In this document: piece after piece, positions 40,203-49,785 of the stretch | Position numbering within the stretch: the stretch's first letter is position 1 | How the letters are laid out: the number at the start of each line of letters is the position of its first letter | Source of the DNA: Chitinophagaceae bacterium | Lineage (GTDB): Bacteria; Bacteroidota; Bacteroidia; Chitinophagales; Chitinophagaceae | NCBI GenBank assembly: GCA_016713085.1 | Contig: JADJPV010000001.1 | Span: 1,757,001-1,821,000 of the forward strand | DNA length: 64,000 nucleotides | Direction of reading: 5' to 3' | Notes under the pieces: model-generated | The model's input: the letters and a program-made list of their open reading frames with translations, nothing else | Told to the model about the DNA's origin: nothing | Databases searched by the model: none | Program-made: the position numbers and the translations under genes

Positions 40203-43200
40203 ATGAAAACTGTTATACTATCCCTGTTATTTATTTGCAAACTCGCAGCAGGATTTACACAGCAACCCGAACTGGTTTTGCCTGTTGGTCATACTGGTAG
40301 TTTGACGGGCACTTTAATTACCCCTGATCAAAAATTTATTGTTACAGCATCAGAAGATGGAACAGCCAAAATCTGGAACAATCGAACCGGCAAACTCCGG
40401 TTCAACCTTGTACTTCATTCCGGGTCTGTTACAGATATAGCAATGAGTAAAGATGGGAGTTTTATTATACTCGGATCCGGAGATGGCACTTATTCTAAAT
40501 GGGAGATTGCCACCGGGAAACTTTTGTATCATTCCCTTAAAGCTGCACCCATTGAACAGCTTTTTCTCTTGTCGGGCGATAGTGTTTTGATTTTGCAAAA
40601 ACCATTAACCCTGGTTCGTTCTTATATGAAAGAAGGTATAGAAGACGAAATTTTTGCGGGCGACAATTCTCAATTCATCAAATTATTTACAGTTAGTCCC
40701 GATAAAAAAACAGTTGCTCTTTACAGAGAGTTTGATGGGCTTTGTTTTTATGAAACAGAAAATTTCGAAATGCTTGCTTCTACCGATCGGGTTACTGCGG
40801 ATAGTGGTTACTATGAGATGTCACTTGTGGTTCCCCGAACCATTTTTTTTCTGAATAATCAAACCGTTGCTTTACTCTGTGAAAAAAAAGTTACTGCCTT
40901 TTTTAACGCAGGAAATGCACGTCAACTATATCTCAATGAGCGTGGAATGACAGATGTTGAAAAAACTCCAGATGGCAAATATGCGGTTCTGCTTCATGCA
41001 AGAAAGGATTCTGTTACTGTGATTGATTTAATGAAGCAGCAACCGGTAATAGCTGTCCCGCTTTCAAAAGTAGCATGGGTGGTTTATAAGTTTACTGCAA
41101 CAGATTCTTCATTTATCATTGAAACAGATAAAACACAGGAAGAATATTCTCGAACAGGTGAAGTCGTCGCCACCAGAAACCTAAAAGAAAACCCGGCAGA
41201 AGAATCTAATGACATGTTTAAAGGAAAAGTAGAAGCTCTGAAAAAAACATTCATGAGCCAAGACGGGAACTATATTTTTGAGTTGAGGACATCTCAAATT
41301 AATTATTGGAAAGTGAAGGTGGGCCGTAGTATACGTTTCCCTACGCAGGAAGGATATAATTCGCTTCAGGATATTTATCTCACCGCCGACCCCGGCAAGG
41401 TAATTTTGAGATATTACAGCTCGTTCGGATTATATGATTTGGAAAAAGAACAAATGCTTTATCATCAGGAGTTAGATAAAATTCACGATCTTATTTTAAA
41501 TCAGGCAAAGACGGAACTTGTTGGATCAGTTAATGAGCGATGGATTGTTAAATGGAATATTTCAACTGGTATGTTGCTGAATCAACTGCAGTTGCCTGTG
41601 AAATTAAATACCATTGCTGTTTCAGCCGATGGACAATTGCTGGCTGGTATAAAGGAAGAGCGAAACAATGACAGTATTCAGGTATGGAATTTTGTGAGCG
41701 GTGAGCTTGTTACTGCTTTTGAACGGCCTGGTCAGTATATAGAAGGCGGCTGGGTTGTTGTTTATACACCAAACTATAAACCTATCATTGAATTTTCAGA
41801 GAATGCAAATTATCTCTTTTACAGTAAGGGGGATCGGGGAGAATTGGGTGCAGTAAAGTTGCCTTTTTGGGAAAAGTACGGAACTGAAGATTCGGCTTAC
41901 AATCCAGATCCAACGGAACAGTATGTGCCGGATAGCTATTACTCTTCACGCCTAAATATTATTCAACAACCCAACACTCCCGTCATTTTTGTATCCCGTT
42001 TTTTGCCTGAATCTCCCGATCAGAAAATAGTTGTTTACGATTATGTTGAGGGAAAAAATAAGTTTGAGCTTGTCTATCCGGATTTTCATCGTGTTCTTAC
42101 TTACAGCTTATCAAAAAATAGTTTATATACTGCTACGTCAAAAGAATTGCTTGTATGGAATATAAGTTCGGGTAAACTTGTACGCAAATATGCTTTGCCA
42201 CCCGGATTTGACGCAGTAATGTATTATGAAGAAAGTAATAAGCTGATCATAAAATCCAATGATCGGATTGGTGTAATGGAACCGGGCAGTACAAAGCCTG
42301 CGTACTATCTGTCAACACTTACCTCCGGTGATTTTATTGTTTACCGCAGCGACCGTTATTACCTGGTTACTCCTTCAGCTGTTCGTTTGCTGGCCTGGAA
42401 ATCAGAAAATCAGTTTTATGATTTTGATCAATGGGATATTCAGTATAATCGCCCCGATAAAGTAATTGAATCATTAGACAATCCGAAATCTTTACTGGCA
42501 GCAGCTTATTATAAAGCCTATTTAAAGAGACTAAAGAAAACGGGTATCAATGAAAGTATATTTCGTCCGGGGTTAAAAGTTCCGGTAACAACCATTCTTG
42601 AACCCGTTGAAGACGGACAGGTTGTGAATACCAGCAGAATTGTTTTAAAAGTAAATTGTAAAGACCTGGAAGCGTCATCAACCATTGTGTCTGTATATGT
42701 AACAATTAATGATGTCCCATTGTATGGTAACGGAGGTTTAAAGCCGGCAAAGCCGGCTCCGGAATGGGAACTTTCTGTTCCTGTTTTATTGACCGGCGGT
42801 AATAATAAAATTTCAATTTCCTGTTTTAATAATAAAGGAGTTGAATCAATGCATGAGCAGGTATCAGTAATTTATCAACCAAAAGAAACTATTTCAGGCA
42901 CGGTTCACTTTATCGGCATTGGTATTAATCAATTTAAAGACAGTAAACATAACCTGCAATGGTGTGTAAAAGATATCAGAGATCTGGCATTGAAGTTTAA
43001 AGAAAAGTACGGCAGCAGTATCATCATTGATACACTGTTTGATCAAAACGTTACACTCGCCAATGTGCAGTCTCTCAAAGAAAAACTGCTGCAAACAAAT
43101 ATCAACGATAAGGTAATCATTGCCTATTCTGGTCATGGGTTGTTATCAAAACAGTACGATTACTATTTATCCTCCTTTGATGTAAACTTCAGCAAACCGG

Positions 43201-43700
43201 AAGAAAACGGTATTGCCTATGAAGAAATTGAAAACCTGCTGGACAGTATTCCTGCCAGGAAAAAGTTATTACTGCTCGACGCCTGCCACAGCGGTGAAGT
43301 GGATAAGGAAGAAATGCTGGTAATGCAAACAGCAAAAACAAAAGCAGGCAATAAAGGATTAATCATGAACCGTGGCTCGGAAGAGGAAACAACAGAAACA
43401 AAAACAGTTGGACTGCAAAACAGCTTTGAGCTGATGCAATCCCTGTTTGTAAATGTTGGTAAAGGAACTGGAACCACTATTATTTCAGCTGCCGGCGGGG
43501 TTCAGTTTGCCCAGGAACGCAATGAACTGCGCAATGGAGTTTTCACCTACAGTTTGCTCGAAGCCCTGAGCAAAAACAAAACTATCCGGATATCAGAATT
43601 GAAAAAATATGTGGGACTTCGGGTGGAACAGCTCACTGATGGAATGCAAAAACCCACCACCCGTAACGAGTTGAAGGATTTTGACTGGAATGTTTGGTAA
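40203..43700 (+). CDS. secreted WD40-repeat protein with C-terminal caspase-like (peptidase C14) domain
   Basis: A 1165-residue protein. A probable signal peptide (MKTVILSLLFICKLAAGFTQ) is followed by a WD40-like propeller region (GTLITPDQKFIVTASEDGTA, KIWNNRTGKL; further blades to about 720). A linker with a beta-sandwich (about 790-895) comes next. The C-terminal caspase-like domain starts at VHFIGIGINQFKDSKHNLQW (about 901). Its catalytic dyad is visible: His in VIIAYSGHGLLSKQYDYY (about 980) and Cys in KLLLLDACHSGEVDKEE (about 1027). Bacterial metacaspase-like/WD40 fusions are known, mainly cytosolic. The predicted export here is unusual. It stands 51 bp upstream of a ParA gene. Confidence 0.85.
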   Translation: MKTVILSLLFICKLAAGFTQQPELVLPVGHTGSLTGTLITPDQKFIVTASEDGTAKIWNNRTGKLRFNLVLHSGSVTDIAMSKDGSFIILGSGDGTYSKWEIATGKLLYHSLKAAPIEQLFLLSGDSVLILQKPLTLVRSYMKEGIEDEIFAGDNSQFIKLFTVSPDKKTVALYREFDGLCFYETENFEMLASTDRVTADSGYYEMSLVVPRTIFFLNNQTVALLCEKKVTAFFNAGNARQLYLNERGMTDVEKTPDGKYAVLLHARKDSVTVIDLMKQQPVIAVPLSKVAWVVYKFTATDSSFIIETDKTQEEYSRTGEVVATRNLKENPAEESNDMFKGKVEALKKTFMSQDGNYIFELRTSQINYWKVKVGRSIRFPTQEGYNSLQDIYLTADPGKVILRYYSSFGLYDLEKEQMLYHQELDKIHDLILNQAKTELVGSVNERWIVKWNISTGMLLNQLQLPVKLNTIAVSADGQLLAGIKEERNNDSIQVWNFVSGELVTAFERPGQYIEGGWVVVYTPNYKPIIEFSENANYLFYSKGDRGELGAVKLPFWEKYGTEDSAYNPDPTEQYVPDSYYSSRLNIIQQPNTPVIFVSRFLPESPDQKIVVYDYVEGKNKFELVYPDFHRVLTYSLSKNSLYTATSKELLVWNISSGKLVRKYALPPGFDAVMYYEESNKLIIKSNDRIGVMEPGSTKPAYYLSTLTSGDFIVYRSDRYYLVTPSAVRLLAWKSENQFYDFDQWDIQYNRPDKVIESLDNPKSLLAAAYYKAYLKRLKKTGINESIFRPGLKVPVTTILEPVEDGQVVNTSRIVLKVNCKDLEASSTIVSVYVTINDVPLYGNGGLKPAKPAPEWELSVPVLLTGGNNKISISCFNNKGVESMHEQVSVIYQPKETISGTVHFIGIGINQFKDSKHNLQWCVKDIRDLALKFKEKYGSSIIIDTLFDQNVTLANVQSLKEKLLQTNINDKVIIAYSGHGLLSKQYDYYLSSFDVNFSKPEENGIAYEEIENLLDSIPARKKLLLLDACHSGEVDKEEMLVMQTAKTKAGNKGLIMNRGSEEETTETKTVGLQNSFELMQSLFVNVGKGTGTTIISAAGGVQFAQERNELRNGVFTYSLLEALSKNKTIRISELKKYVGLRVEQLTDGMQKPTTRNELKDFDWNVW

Positions 43701-43751
43701 TAAATCAAGCTCTATTTCATAACTTCAAGACCACTATCAAAACAATCAGCC

Positions 43752-44492
43752 ATGTTCACATTTGCATTATTTAATCTCAAAGGTGGTGTTGGTAAAACAG
43801 CCAGCTGTGTAAACTTTGCTTATCTCGCTGCCAAAGACGGATATAAAACATTGTTATGGGATATTGATCCGCAGGGAGCAACATCGTTTTACTACAAAGT
43901 AAAACCAAAGCAAAAAGTAGCGATGCTTGACCTGGTGGGGAAAGATGCAACCCTTATTGAAAATATCATGAGTACAGAATATGAGAATCTTGATATTATC
44001 CCGGCTGATGTAACTGCAAAAGCACATGATGTAATGATTGGTGAAATGCAGGGATCCAAAAAACGTTTGGCAACCATCATCAAACAACTGAAAAATGAAT
44101 ATGATTTCATCTTCATTGATTGCCCTCCGGGGTTAAGTTCACTGGCAGAAAATATTTTCAACGCATCTGATATTGTGTTGATGCCGATTATTCCAACAAC
44201 ACTTTCTGTACGCACTTATCATATGGTAAAAGATTTCTTTAAAGAAAAAAGTATCGACATCAAAAAGATGACCTGCTTTTTTACCATGACTGATCTGCGC
44301 CGCAATATGCACAATGAAGTAATGGAAGAATTGTACAAAGACAAACGCTTCTTCAGCAGTTATATTCCTTACCTGAGTGATGTCGAAAAGATGGGCGTTC
44401 ATAAGGCACCGTTAGAAGAGTTTGCACGCAGCAGTTATGCCGCTCAATGCTACCGGGATCTGTGGGAAGAGATCAAAGAAGGTGTGCTGTAA
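43752..44492 (+). CDS. ParA family ATPase
   Basis: A 246-residue ParA/Soj-type ATPase. The deviant Walker A LKGGVGKTASCVNFAYLA begins at residue 9. The Walker A' segment LLWDIDPQGATSFYY is at about 34, and the Walker B-like FIFIDCPPGLSSLAENIF at about 116. No parB gene is adjacent, so it is an orphan that may position another cargo. It closes what looks like a two-gene unit with the WD40-caspase gene (51-bp gap). A small hairpin (GTGCTGTAA/TTACAGCAC) overlaps its stop. Confidence 0.88.
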   Translation: MFTFALFNLKGGVGKTASCVNFAYLAAKDGYKTLLWDIDPQGATSFYYKVKPKQKVAMLDLVGKDATLIENIMSTEYENLDIIPADVTAKAHDVMIGEMQGSKKRLATIIKQLKNEYDFIFIDCPPGLSSLAENIFNASDIVLMPIIPTTLSVRTYHMVKDFFKEKSIDIKKMTCFFTMTDLRRNMHNEVMEELYKDKRFFSSYIPYLSDVEKMGVHKAPLEEFARSSYAAQCYRDLWEEIKEGVL

Positions 44493-44584
44493 CCCTTTAC
44501 AGCACTGCATTTCAGCCTACCGTAAAATTACCAAAGGGCCATTAAGTACTAACCCCCAATTTTGTCAGAAACAACTGTAAACTG

Positions 44585-44615
44585 TTGTTTAAGTCAATTT
44601 CTGTATCTACATTTG
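44585..44615 (+). promoter_or_regulatory. candidate Bacteroidota promoter
   Basis: TTG at 44585-44587 and TACATTTG at 44608-44615 match the -33 and TAnnTTTG -7 elements with a 20-bp spacer. It lies 40 bp upstream of the ATG of the small membrane protein gene. Confidence 0.5.
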
Positions 44616-44654
44616 AATTGTCCAATTCTTTTGAAAAAACTAAATCCAATAGTC

Positions 44655-44849
44655 ATGAAAAAACCATTGCGTTTCTTCTCGTTCGTATTTTTCCTTTTTG
44701 CAATTTATTTAAACGTGTTCTACAAAGAAGATTCTTTCCTTGCAAGAGTTGTTGCAGGTAAGTCTGAAATGTCTAAGCAACAAACAGCACAACAGCCAAA
44801 AGAAGCCAAACCACTTGAAAGTGAAATGGCTGAGAACACAGGCAAATAA
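44655..44849 (+). CDS. hypothetical small membrane-anchored protein
   Basis: A 64-residue protein with one N-terminal membrane segment (FFSFVFFLFAIYLNVFY) and a polar tail rich in K, E and Q (SKQQTAQQPKEAKPLESEMA). The ATG at 44655 is preferred because the upstream in-frame extension overlaps the promoter and is unlike protein. No family was recognised. It ends before a terminator that separates it from polA. Confidence 0.55.
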   Translation: MKKPLRFFSFVFFLFAIYLNVFYKEDSFLARVVAGKSEMSKQQTAQQPKEAKPLESEMAENTGK

Positions 44850-44948
44850 CATTATCAATTTTTTTGTCAAGCAGGTCAATAATCGGCAATCCGTACCCTA
44901 CCTTTTTTTAGCTGCCGGTGTTGAATTTTCTCATAATGTAAGTTTTGC

Positions 44949-44980
44949 GGAGGTGGTTTCTACCACCTCCTGTTTTTGTT
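44949..44980 (+). terminator. intrinsic terminator upstream of polA
   Basis: GGAGGTGG, a TTTCTA loop and CCACCTCC, followed by TGTTTTTGTTT. It is about 100 bp after the small membrane protein gene and 59 bp before polA. Confidence 0.85.
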
Positions 44981-45038
44981 TATAAATTTTTACCACTTCT
45001 TAGTTGTACAGGCTATCTATGCAACTTATCTTAGCGGA

Positions 45039-47957
45039 ATGGCTAATGATAAAAAAGTGTTCCTGCTCGATGCGCTTGCACTCATCTTCCGTGCATATTA
45101 TGCACTTATACGCAGCCCGAGGATTACATCCAAAGGACGAAATACAAATGCACAGTTTGGTTTTACCAACGCATTGATTGAACTCATCAATAAACAGAAG
45201 CCGTCGCATATGGCTGTTTGTTTTGATACACAGGCTCCTACTGAACGTCACACTGATTTTGCGGATTATAAAGCGAACCGCCAGGATGCTCCCGAAGATT
45301 TACTAGAAGCGTTGCCCGATATTAAGCGGATCATCAAAGGATTCAACATACCGGTCATTGAAAAAGACGGGTTTGAGGCCGATGATATTATCGGAACACT
45401 CAGCAGGAAGGCAGAAGCTGCCGGTTATGAAGTGTTCATGGTTACGCCCGATAAAGATTATGGACAGTTGGTAACTGAAAAAGTAAAAATTTATAAGCCT
45501 GCTTACCAGGGTGGTGATGTAGAAATTATGGGTCCGGCTGAAGTGTGTGCCAAATGGAATATCAAAGATGTGAGCCAGGTCATAGATATTTTAGGAATGA
45601 TGGGTGATGCAGTGGATAATATTCCCGGCATTCCCGGTGTGGGTGAAAAAACGGCGGCTAAATTATTAGCCGAATATGGCACACTGGAAAATGTACTGGA
45701 GAATGCAGATAAGATTAAAGGTGCAATGGGTGAAAAAGTGAAGAATGGAAAAGACCTGGCGATCATGAGTAAAAAACTCGCAACAATTATTATGGATGTT
45801 CCGGTTGAATTTCATGAGGAAGATTTCAGATTGAAAGACTGGAATAAAGAAGTGCTGAAAGAAGTGTTTACTGAGCTTGAATTTAAAACCATAGGTAAGA
45901 GGATTTTGGGCGATGACTTTAATACATTCAATACAGCACCTGTTGGCGTTCAAAAAGATCTGTTCGGGAATGTGGTTGATACAGCTATGGGTGAGGTAAG
46001 AAAAGATAAGAAAGCTACTGCCAAAACAAAGAAAACGGAACAGGAAATTGATTTCAGCAGCAACCCTGCTGATGAAACGGGTGAAGCTGCCGAAGAAACT
46101 GCTGTTGCAGAAGAACATTATGGCGGCGCATCAAAAAACATCAGCAACACTCCGCATGAATATATTGCTGTAACAACAGAAGCAGATATTAAAAAGCTGG
46201 TTGAGGAGTTATCCAAACAAAAAGAAATTTGTTTCGACAGTGAAACAACTGGATTGGATGCAAATGATTGTGAACTGGTAGGATTGAGTTTTTCTTACAA
46301 AGCCGGTAAAGCCTGGTATATTCCCTGTCCTGCCGATCAAACAGAAACAAAGAAAATATTGAATCTCTTCAAACCATTATTTGATGATGAATCAAAAATA
46401 TGGATCGGACAAAATACCAAGTATGATCTGCTGGTGCTGAAGTGGTATAATGTAGAGTTGAAAGGAAATTTATTTGATACCATGCTTGCTCATTATGTGG
46501 TAGAACCGGATGGCAAACGCAGCATGGATATTTTAAGTGAACAGTTTCTCAGTTATGAACCGGTGCATATTGAAGAACTGATTGGGAAGAAAGGGAAAGG
46601 GCAGGTTCAGGGAACAATGCGTGATGTGGAACTGGAGAAGATCACAGAATATGCAGCTGAAGATGCAGATATTACTTTGCAGCTGAAGGAAGCGCTCTTC
46701 CCGATGCTGAAAGAAAAAGAAGTGGAGAGGGTTTTTTATGAAGTGGAGAATCCGTTGGTGAAAGTGTTGATGAATATGGAGTATGAAGGAATCAGGGTTG
46801 ATGTTGACTTCCTGAATGTATATTCCAAACAACTGGAGAAGGATGCTAAAGAAGCAGAAGAAAAAGTATACAGTTCGTCAGGTTTAAAGTTCAATCTTGC
46901 TTCACCAAAACAGTTAGGAGAAGTATTATTCGATCATTTGAAGCTTGATCCCAAAGCAAAGAAAACAAAAACAGGACAGTATGCAACAGGTGAAGATGTG
47001 TTGCTGAAGCTGGCACATACAAGCCCGATTGTAGAAGATATCTTAACCTTCCGTGAACTTACAAAATTGAAATCAACTTATGTTGATTCATTGCCGTTGC
47101 TGATTAACCGTAAAACAGGAAGGGTACATACAACTTACGGACAAGCCGTTGCTGTAACAGGACGTTTGGCAAGTAACAATCCCAACCTCCAAAACATTCC
47201 TGTACGCACTGAGCGTGGAAGAGAAATTCGCAAAGCATTTATTCCGAGAGATGAAAAGCATGTGCTGGTAAGTGCGGATTATTCACAAATTGAATTGCGT
47301 ATTGTTGCTGCCATCAGTGGTGATCCTGCCATGTGTGAAGCATTCATCCAGGGAAAAGACATTCATACAGCAACAGCAGCGAAAGTGTATAAGATTGATG
47401 AGAAAGATGTAACCAAAGAAATGCGTTACAAAGCAAAGAGTGTAAACTTTGGAATTATATATGGGCAAGGTGCATTTGGTTTGGCGGATAATTTAGGCAT
47501 CAGCAGAACAGAAGCAAAAGAAATCATTGATAATTATAAACGTGAATTCTCCGGCATCCAGAAATACATGGATGATACCATCAACTTTGCCAGAGAGAAT
47601 GGGTATGTGGAAACACTGATGGGTCGTAAGCGCTGGTTAAGAGATATCAACTCATCCAATTTTACGGTTCGTGGTTTTGCTGAACGAAATGCAATCAACT
47701 CACCCATACAGGGAACGGCAGCTGATATGATTAAACTGGCGATGATTAAAACACATGCCGCATTGCAAAACAGTAAATTCAAAAGTAAAATGATATTGCA
47801 GGTGCATGATGAATTAGTATTTGATGTACTGAAAGATGAGGTTGATGATATTAAACAACTGCTTCTTGAGTGTATGCAAACGGCAATGCCATTAAAACAT
47901 GGAGTGCCGGTCATTGCTGAAGCGGGAACAGGTACCAACTGGTTAGAAGCACATTAA
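45039..47957 (+). CDS. polA: DNA polymerase I
   Basis: A 972-residue family A polymerase for Okazaki fragment processing and repair. The 5'-3' exonuclease domain (about 1-290) starts VFLLDALALIFRAYYALIRS and has VTPDKDYGQLV and GMMGDAVDNIPGIPGVGEKT. A charged Ala/Glu linker (about 310-370) follows. The 3'-5' exonuclease domain keeps its acidic residues (FDSETTGLD, WIGQNTKYDLLVL, YAAEDADITL), so proofreading is probably active. Polymerase motifs A (DYSQIELRI), B (RYKAKSVNFGIIYGQGAFG) and C (VHDELVFDV) are intact. The ATG at 45039 is chosen since MANDKKVFLLDA is the usual start. Confidence 0.97.
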   Translation: MANDKKVFLLDALALIFRAYYALIRSPRITSKGRNTNAQFGFTNALIELINKQKPSHMAVCFDTQAPTERHTDFADYKANRQDAPEDLLEALPDIKRIIKGFNIPVIEKDGFEADDIIGTLSRKAEAAGYEVFMVTPDKDYGQLVTEKVKIYKPAYQGGDVEIMGPAEVCAKWNIKDVSQVIDILGMMGDAVDNIPGIPGVGEKTAAKLLAEYGTLENVLENADKIKGAMGEKVKNGKDLAIMSKKLATIIMDVPVEFHEEDFRLKDWNKEVLKEVFTELEFKTIGKRILGDDFNTFNTAPVGVQKDLFGNVVDTAMGEVRKDKKATAKTKKTEQEIDFSSNPADETGEAAEETAVAEEHYGGASKNISNTPHEYIAVTTEADIKKLVEELSKQKEICFDSETTGLDANDCELVGLSFSYKAGKAWYIPCPADQTETKKILNLFKPLFDDESKIWIGQNTKYDLLVLKWYNVELKGNLFDTMLAHYVVEPDGKRSMDILSEQFLSYEPVHIEELIGKKGKGQVQGTMRDVELEKITEYAAEDADITLQLKEALFPMLKEKEVERVFYEVENPLVKVLMNMEYEGIRVDVDFLNVYSKQLEKDAKEAEEKVYSSSGLKFNLASPKQLGEVLFDHLKLDPKAKKTKTGQYATGEDVLLKLAHTSPIVEDILTFRELTKLKSTYVDSLPLLINRKTGRVHTTYGQAVAVTGRLASNNPNLQNIPVRTERGREIRKAFIPRDEKHVLVSADYSQIELRIVAAISGDPAMCEAFIQGKDIHTATAAKVYKIDEKDVTKEMRYKAKSVNFGIIYGQGAFGLADNLGISRTEAKEIIDNYKREFSGIQKYMDDTINFARENGYVETLMGRKRWLRDINSSNFTVRGFAERNAINSPIQGTAADMIKLAMIKTHAALQNSKFKSKMILQVHDELVFDVLKDEVDDIKQLLLECMQTAMPLKHGVPVIAEAGTGTNWLEAH

Positions 47958-48109
47958 TAAGTAATAAGGCTTCTGTTAATGAATTGCAGTTACCAAAACC
48001 TAATGGCTGTAAGTATTTCTGCATAAATAAAATTAATTACTGATTTCGATTCCGCTGCTTTATGATACCGGTCATTTAGCAGCTGTTCATTCATTTTCAT
48101 TTATCATCC

Positions 48110-48117
48110 TACCTTTG
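48110..48117 (+). promoter_or_regulatory. candidate -7 element for the DsbA-like gene
   Basis: TACCTTTG matches the Bacteroidota TAnnTTTG -7 consensus and lies 6 bp before the ATG at 48124. No convincing -33 TTTG was found, so confidence is low. Confidence 0.3.
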
Positions 48118-48123
48118 CCGCCT

Positions 48124-48786
48124 ATGCAACCCACACTTATTTATTGTTATGATGCTTATTGCGGTTGGTGTTATGGGTTTAGTCCCGTGATTAAAAAAAT
48201 AGCGGACGTATACAAAGAAAAACTGCATGCAGAAGTATTAAGTGGCGGCATGGTACTGCCTGAACACCCTGTTCACATCAGTGCAACTGCCGGGTATATT
48301 AAAGAAGCCTATCACACAGTAGAGGAATATTCGGGAATAAAATTCGGTGAAGATTATTTGTGGCATATCAACAATCCTGATAAGAGTGACTGGTTCCCCT
48401 CATCAGAAAAACCAGCTATTGCATTAAGCATTTTTAAAGAAATCTACCCCGAACGACAGATGGAGTTTACTGCTGATTTGCAATACAGCCTGCATTATGA
48501 AGGAAGGGATTTAACAGATGATGAAGCGTACCGTCATTTGCTGAAGAAATATGAAATCAATGCAGATGATTTTTACAGCAAACTGAAATCAGAAGAATAC
48601 AAAGAGAAGGCGTATTACGAATTCCAGTTGTGCAAGCAATTACAGGTAACAGGTTTTCCACAGGTACTGATACAGATAACAGAAACAAAATTCCATTTGC
48701 TTGCAAGAGGATATACTGATTACGACACACTGGCAAAACGGATAGAACTGGTATTAACAGAAGTAGAAAATAATTTATTCAATTAA
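48124..48786 (+). CDS. DsbA family (FrnE-like) thioredoxin-fold protein
   Basis: A 220-residue DsbA/FrnE-like oxidoreductase. The active-site CxxC is CGWC in YCYDAYCGWCYGFSPVI at about residues 13-16. The inserted helical domain (SEKPAIALSIFKEIYPERQM and following) and the cis-proline loop VTGFPQVLI at about 178 complete the fold. There is no signal peptide, so it is cytosolic and more like FrnE/DsbA-like isomerases than periplasmic DsbA. It is 12 bp upstream of the PfkB-family gene and co-directional. Confidence 0.88.
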   Translation: MQPTLIYCYDAYCGWCYGFSPVIKKIADVYKEKLHAEVLSGGMVLPEHPVHISATAGYIKEAYHTVEEYSGIKFGEDYLWHINNPDKSDWFPSSEKPAIALSIFKEIYPERQMEFTADLQYSLHYEGRDLTDDEAYRHLLKKYEINADDFYSKLKSEEYKEKAYYEFQLCKQLQVTGFPQVLIQITETKFHLLARGYTDYDTLAKRIELVLTEVENNLFN

Positions 48787-48798
48787 TTCAATATTCAA

Positions 48799-49719
48799 AT
48801 GATTCTTACAATTACTCTTAACCCATGTATCGATAAAAGTTCTACAGTAGAAAAAATAAAACCCGAAAGCAAGCTGCGTTGCAGTGAAATAGTAGATGAA
48901 CCGGGCGGTGGCGGTATTAATGTAAGTAAAGCGTTAAAGAAATTAGACACGACATCTGTTGCTTTATTTCCGTCAGGGGGAAATAATGGAAATATGCTTT
49001 GTTCTTTGCTGGATGAAGAAAATATTGTTTTCCATGCAGTTGATTCAAAAGTTGAAACAAGAGAAAACTGGATTGTACTGGAAGAGTCAACTGTTAATCA
49101 ATACAGGTTTACTTTTCCCGGTCGGCAGGTACAGGAAGCAACCATCATAACTCTCATTGATCAGATCAGAAGCTTTTCTCCATCTTTTGTTATTGCCAGT
49201 GGCAGTTTGCCCCCGGGCTTACCAGATTATTTTTACGGACTGGTTGTAAAGAATGCAAAATCAGTTGGAGCAAAATGTATTGTTGATACAAGTGGCCCTG
49301 CATTGCAGGCATTGCAGGGAAAAGGAGCATATCTCATCAAACCGAATATTGGTGAGTTATGTAAAATGCTGAATGTAGATTGGCTTGATAAAGATGAAGT
49401 GGCTGATGCAGCGCACCAGGCGATTATGGATGGTTATGCAGAAATGATTGCAGTAAGTATGGGGCCTGAAGGTGCATGGATTGTAAGTGAGGAAGAACGT
49501 TATTTTGCAACTGCACCAAAAGTTGAGAAGAGAAGTACAGTAGGCGCAGGTGACAGTATGGTGGCAGGTATGACTTTTATGCTGGAACAAAACCGTTCAT
49601 TAAAAGAAGTGATCTCATTTGGTGTTGCCTGCGGAAGTGCAGCTACTATGAATGAAGGAACACAGTTATTTAACAAAGAGGATGCTGAAAGATTATACAG
49701 CATTATTTCACAACAATAA
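48799..49719 (+). CDS. PfkB family sugar/phosphosugar kinase (1-phosphofructokinase/Pfk-2-like)
   Basis: A 306-residue PfkB (ribokinase superfamily) kinase of the hexose-phosphate branch. The N-terminus MILTITLNPCIDKSSTVEKI is typical of FruK/LacC/Pfk-2 proteins. The substrate-binding GGGGINVSKALKKLD at about 36 and the catalytic GAGDSMVAGMTF motif (Asp at about residue 252) are present. It would phosphorylate a fructose phosphate or tagatose phosphate. Without adjacent PTS or sugar genes, the substrate is unresolved. A strong terminator follows. Confidence 0.88.
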   Translation: MILTITLNPCIDKSSTVEKIKPESKLRCSEIVDEPGGGGINVSKALKKLDTTSVALFPSGGNNGNMLCSLLDEENIVFHAVDSKVETRENWIVLEESTVNQYRFTFPGRQVQEATIITLIDQIRSFSPSFVIASGSLPPGLPDYFYGLVVKNAKSVGAKCIVDTSGPALQALQGKGAYLIKPNIGELCKMLNVDWLDKDEVADAAHQAIMDGYAEMIAVSMGPEGAWIVSEEERYFATAPKVEKRSTVGAGDSMVAGMTFMLEQNRSLKEVISFGVACGSAATMNEGTQLFNKEDAERLYSIISQQ

Positions 49720-49750
49720 TACATTCAAAAGAAGCAGTATATTGTAATAA

Positions 49751-49781
49751 AAGAAGGCCGGAAATTTTTCCGGCCTTCTTA
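49751..49781. terminator. bidirectional terminator between convergent genes
   Basis: AAGAAGGCCGGAAA pairs with TTTCCGGCCTTCTT. It separates the PfkB gene from the convergent beta-propeller gene. Confidence 0.92.
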
Positions 49782-49785
49782 TTAT

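Noticed and set aside
43854..44402. Antisense open frames within the ParA gene
   Set aside because: They are shadows of the well-supported ParA coding sequence and have no promoter or start context.
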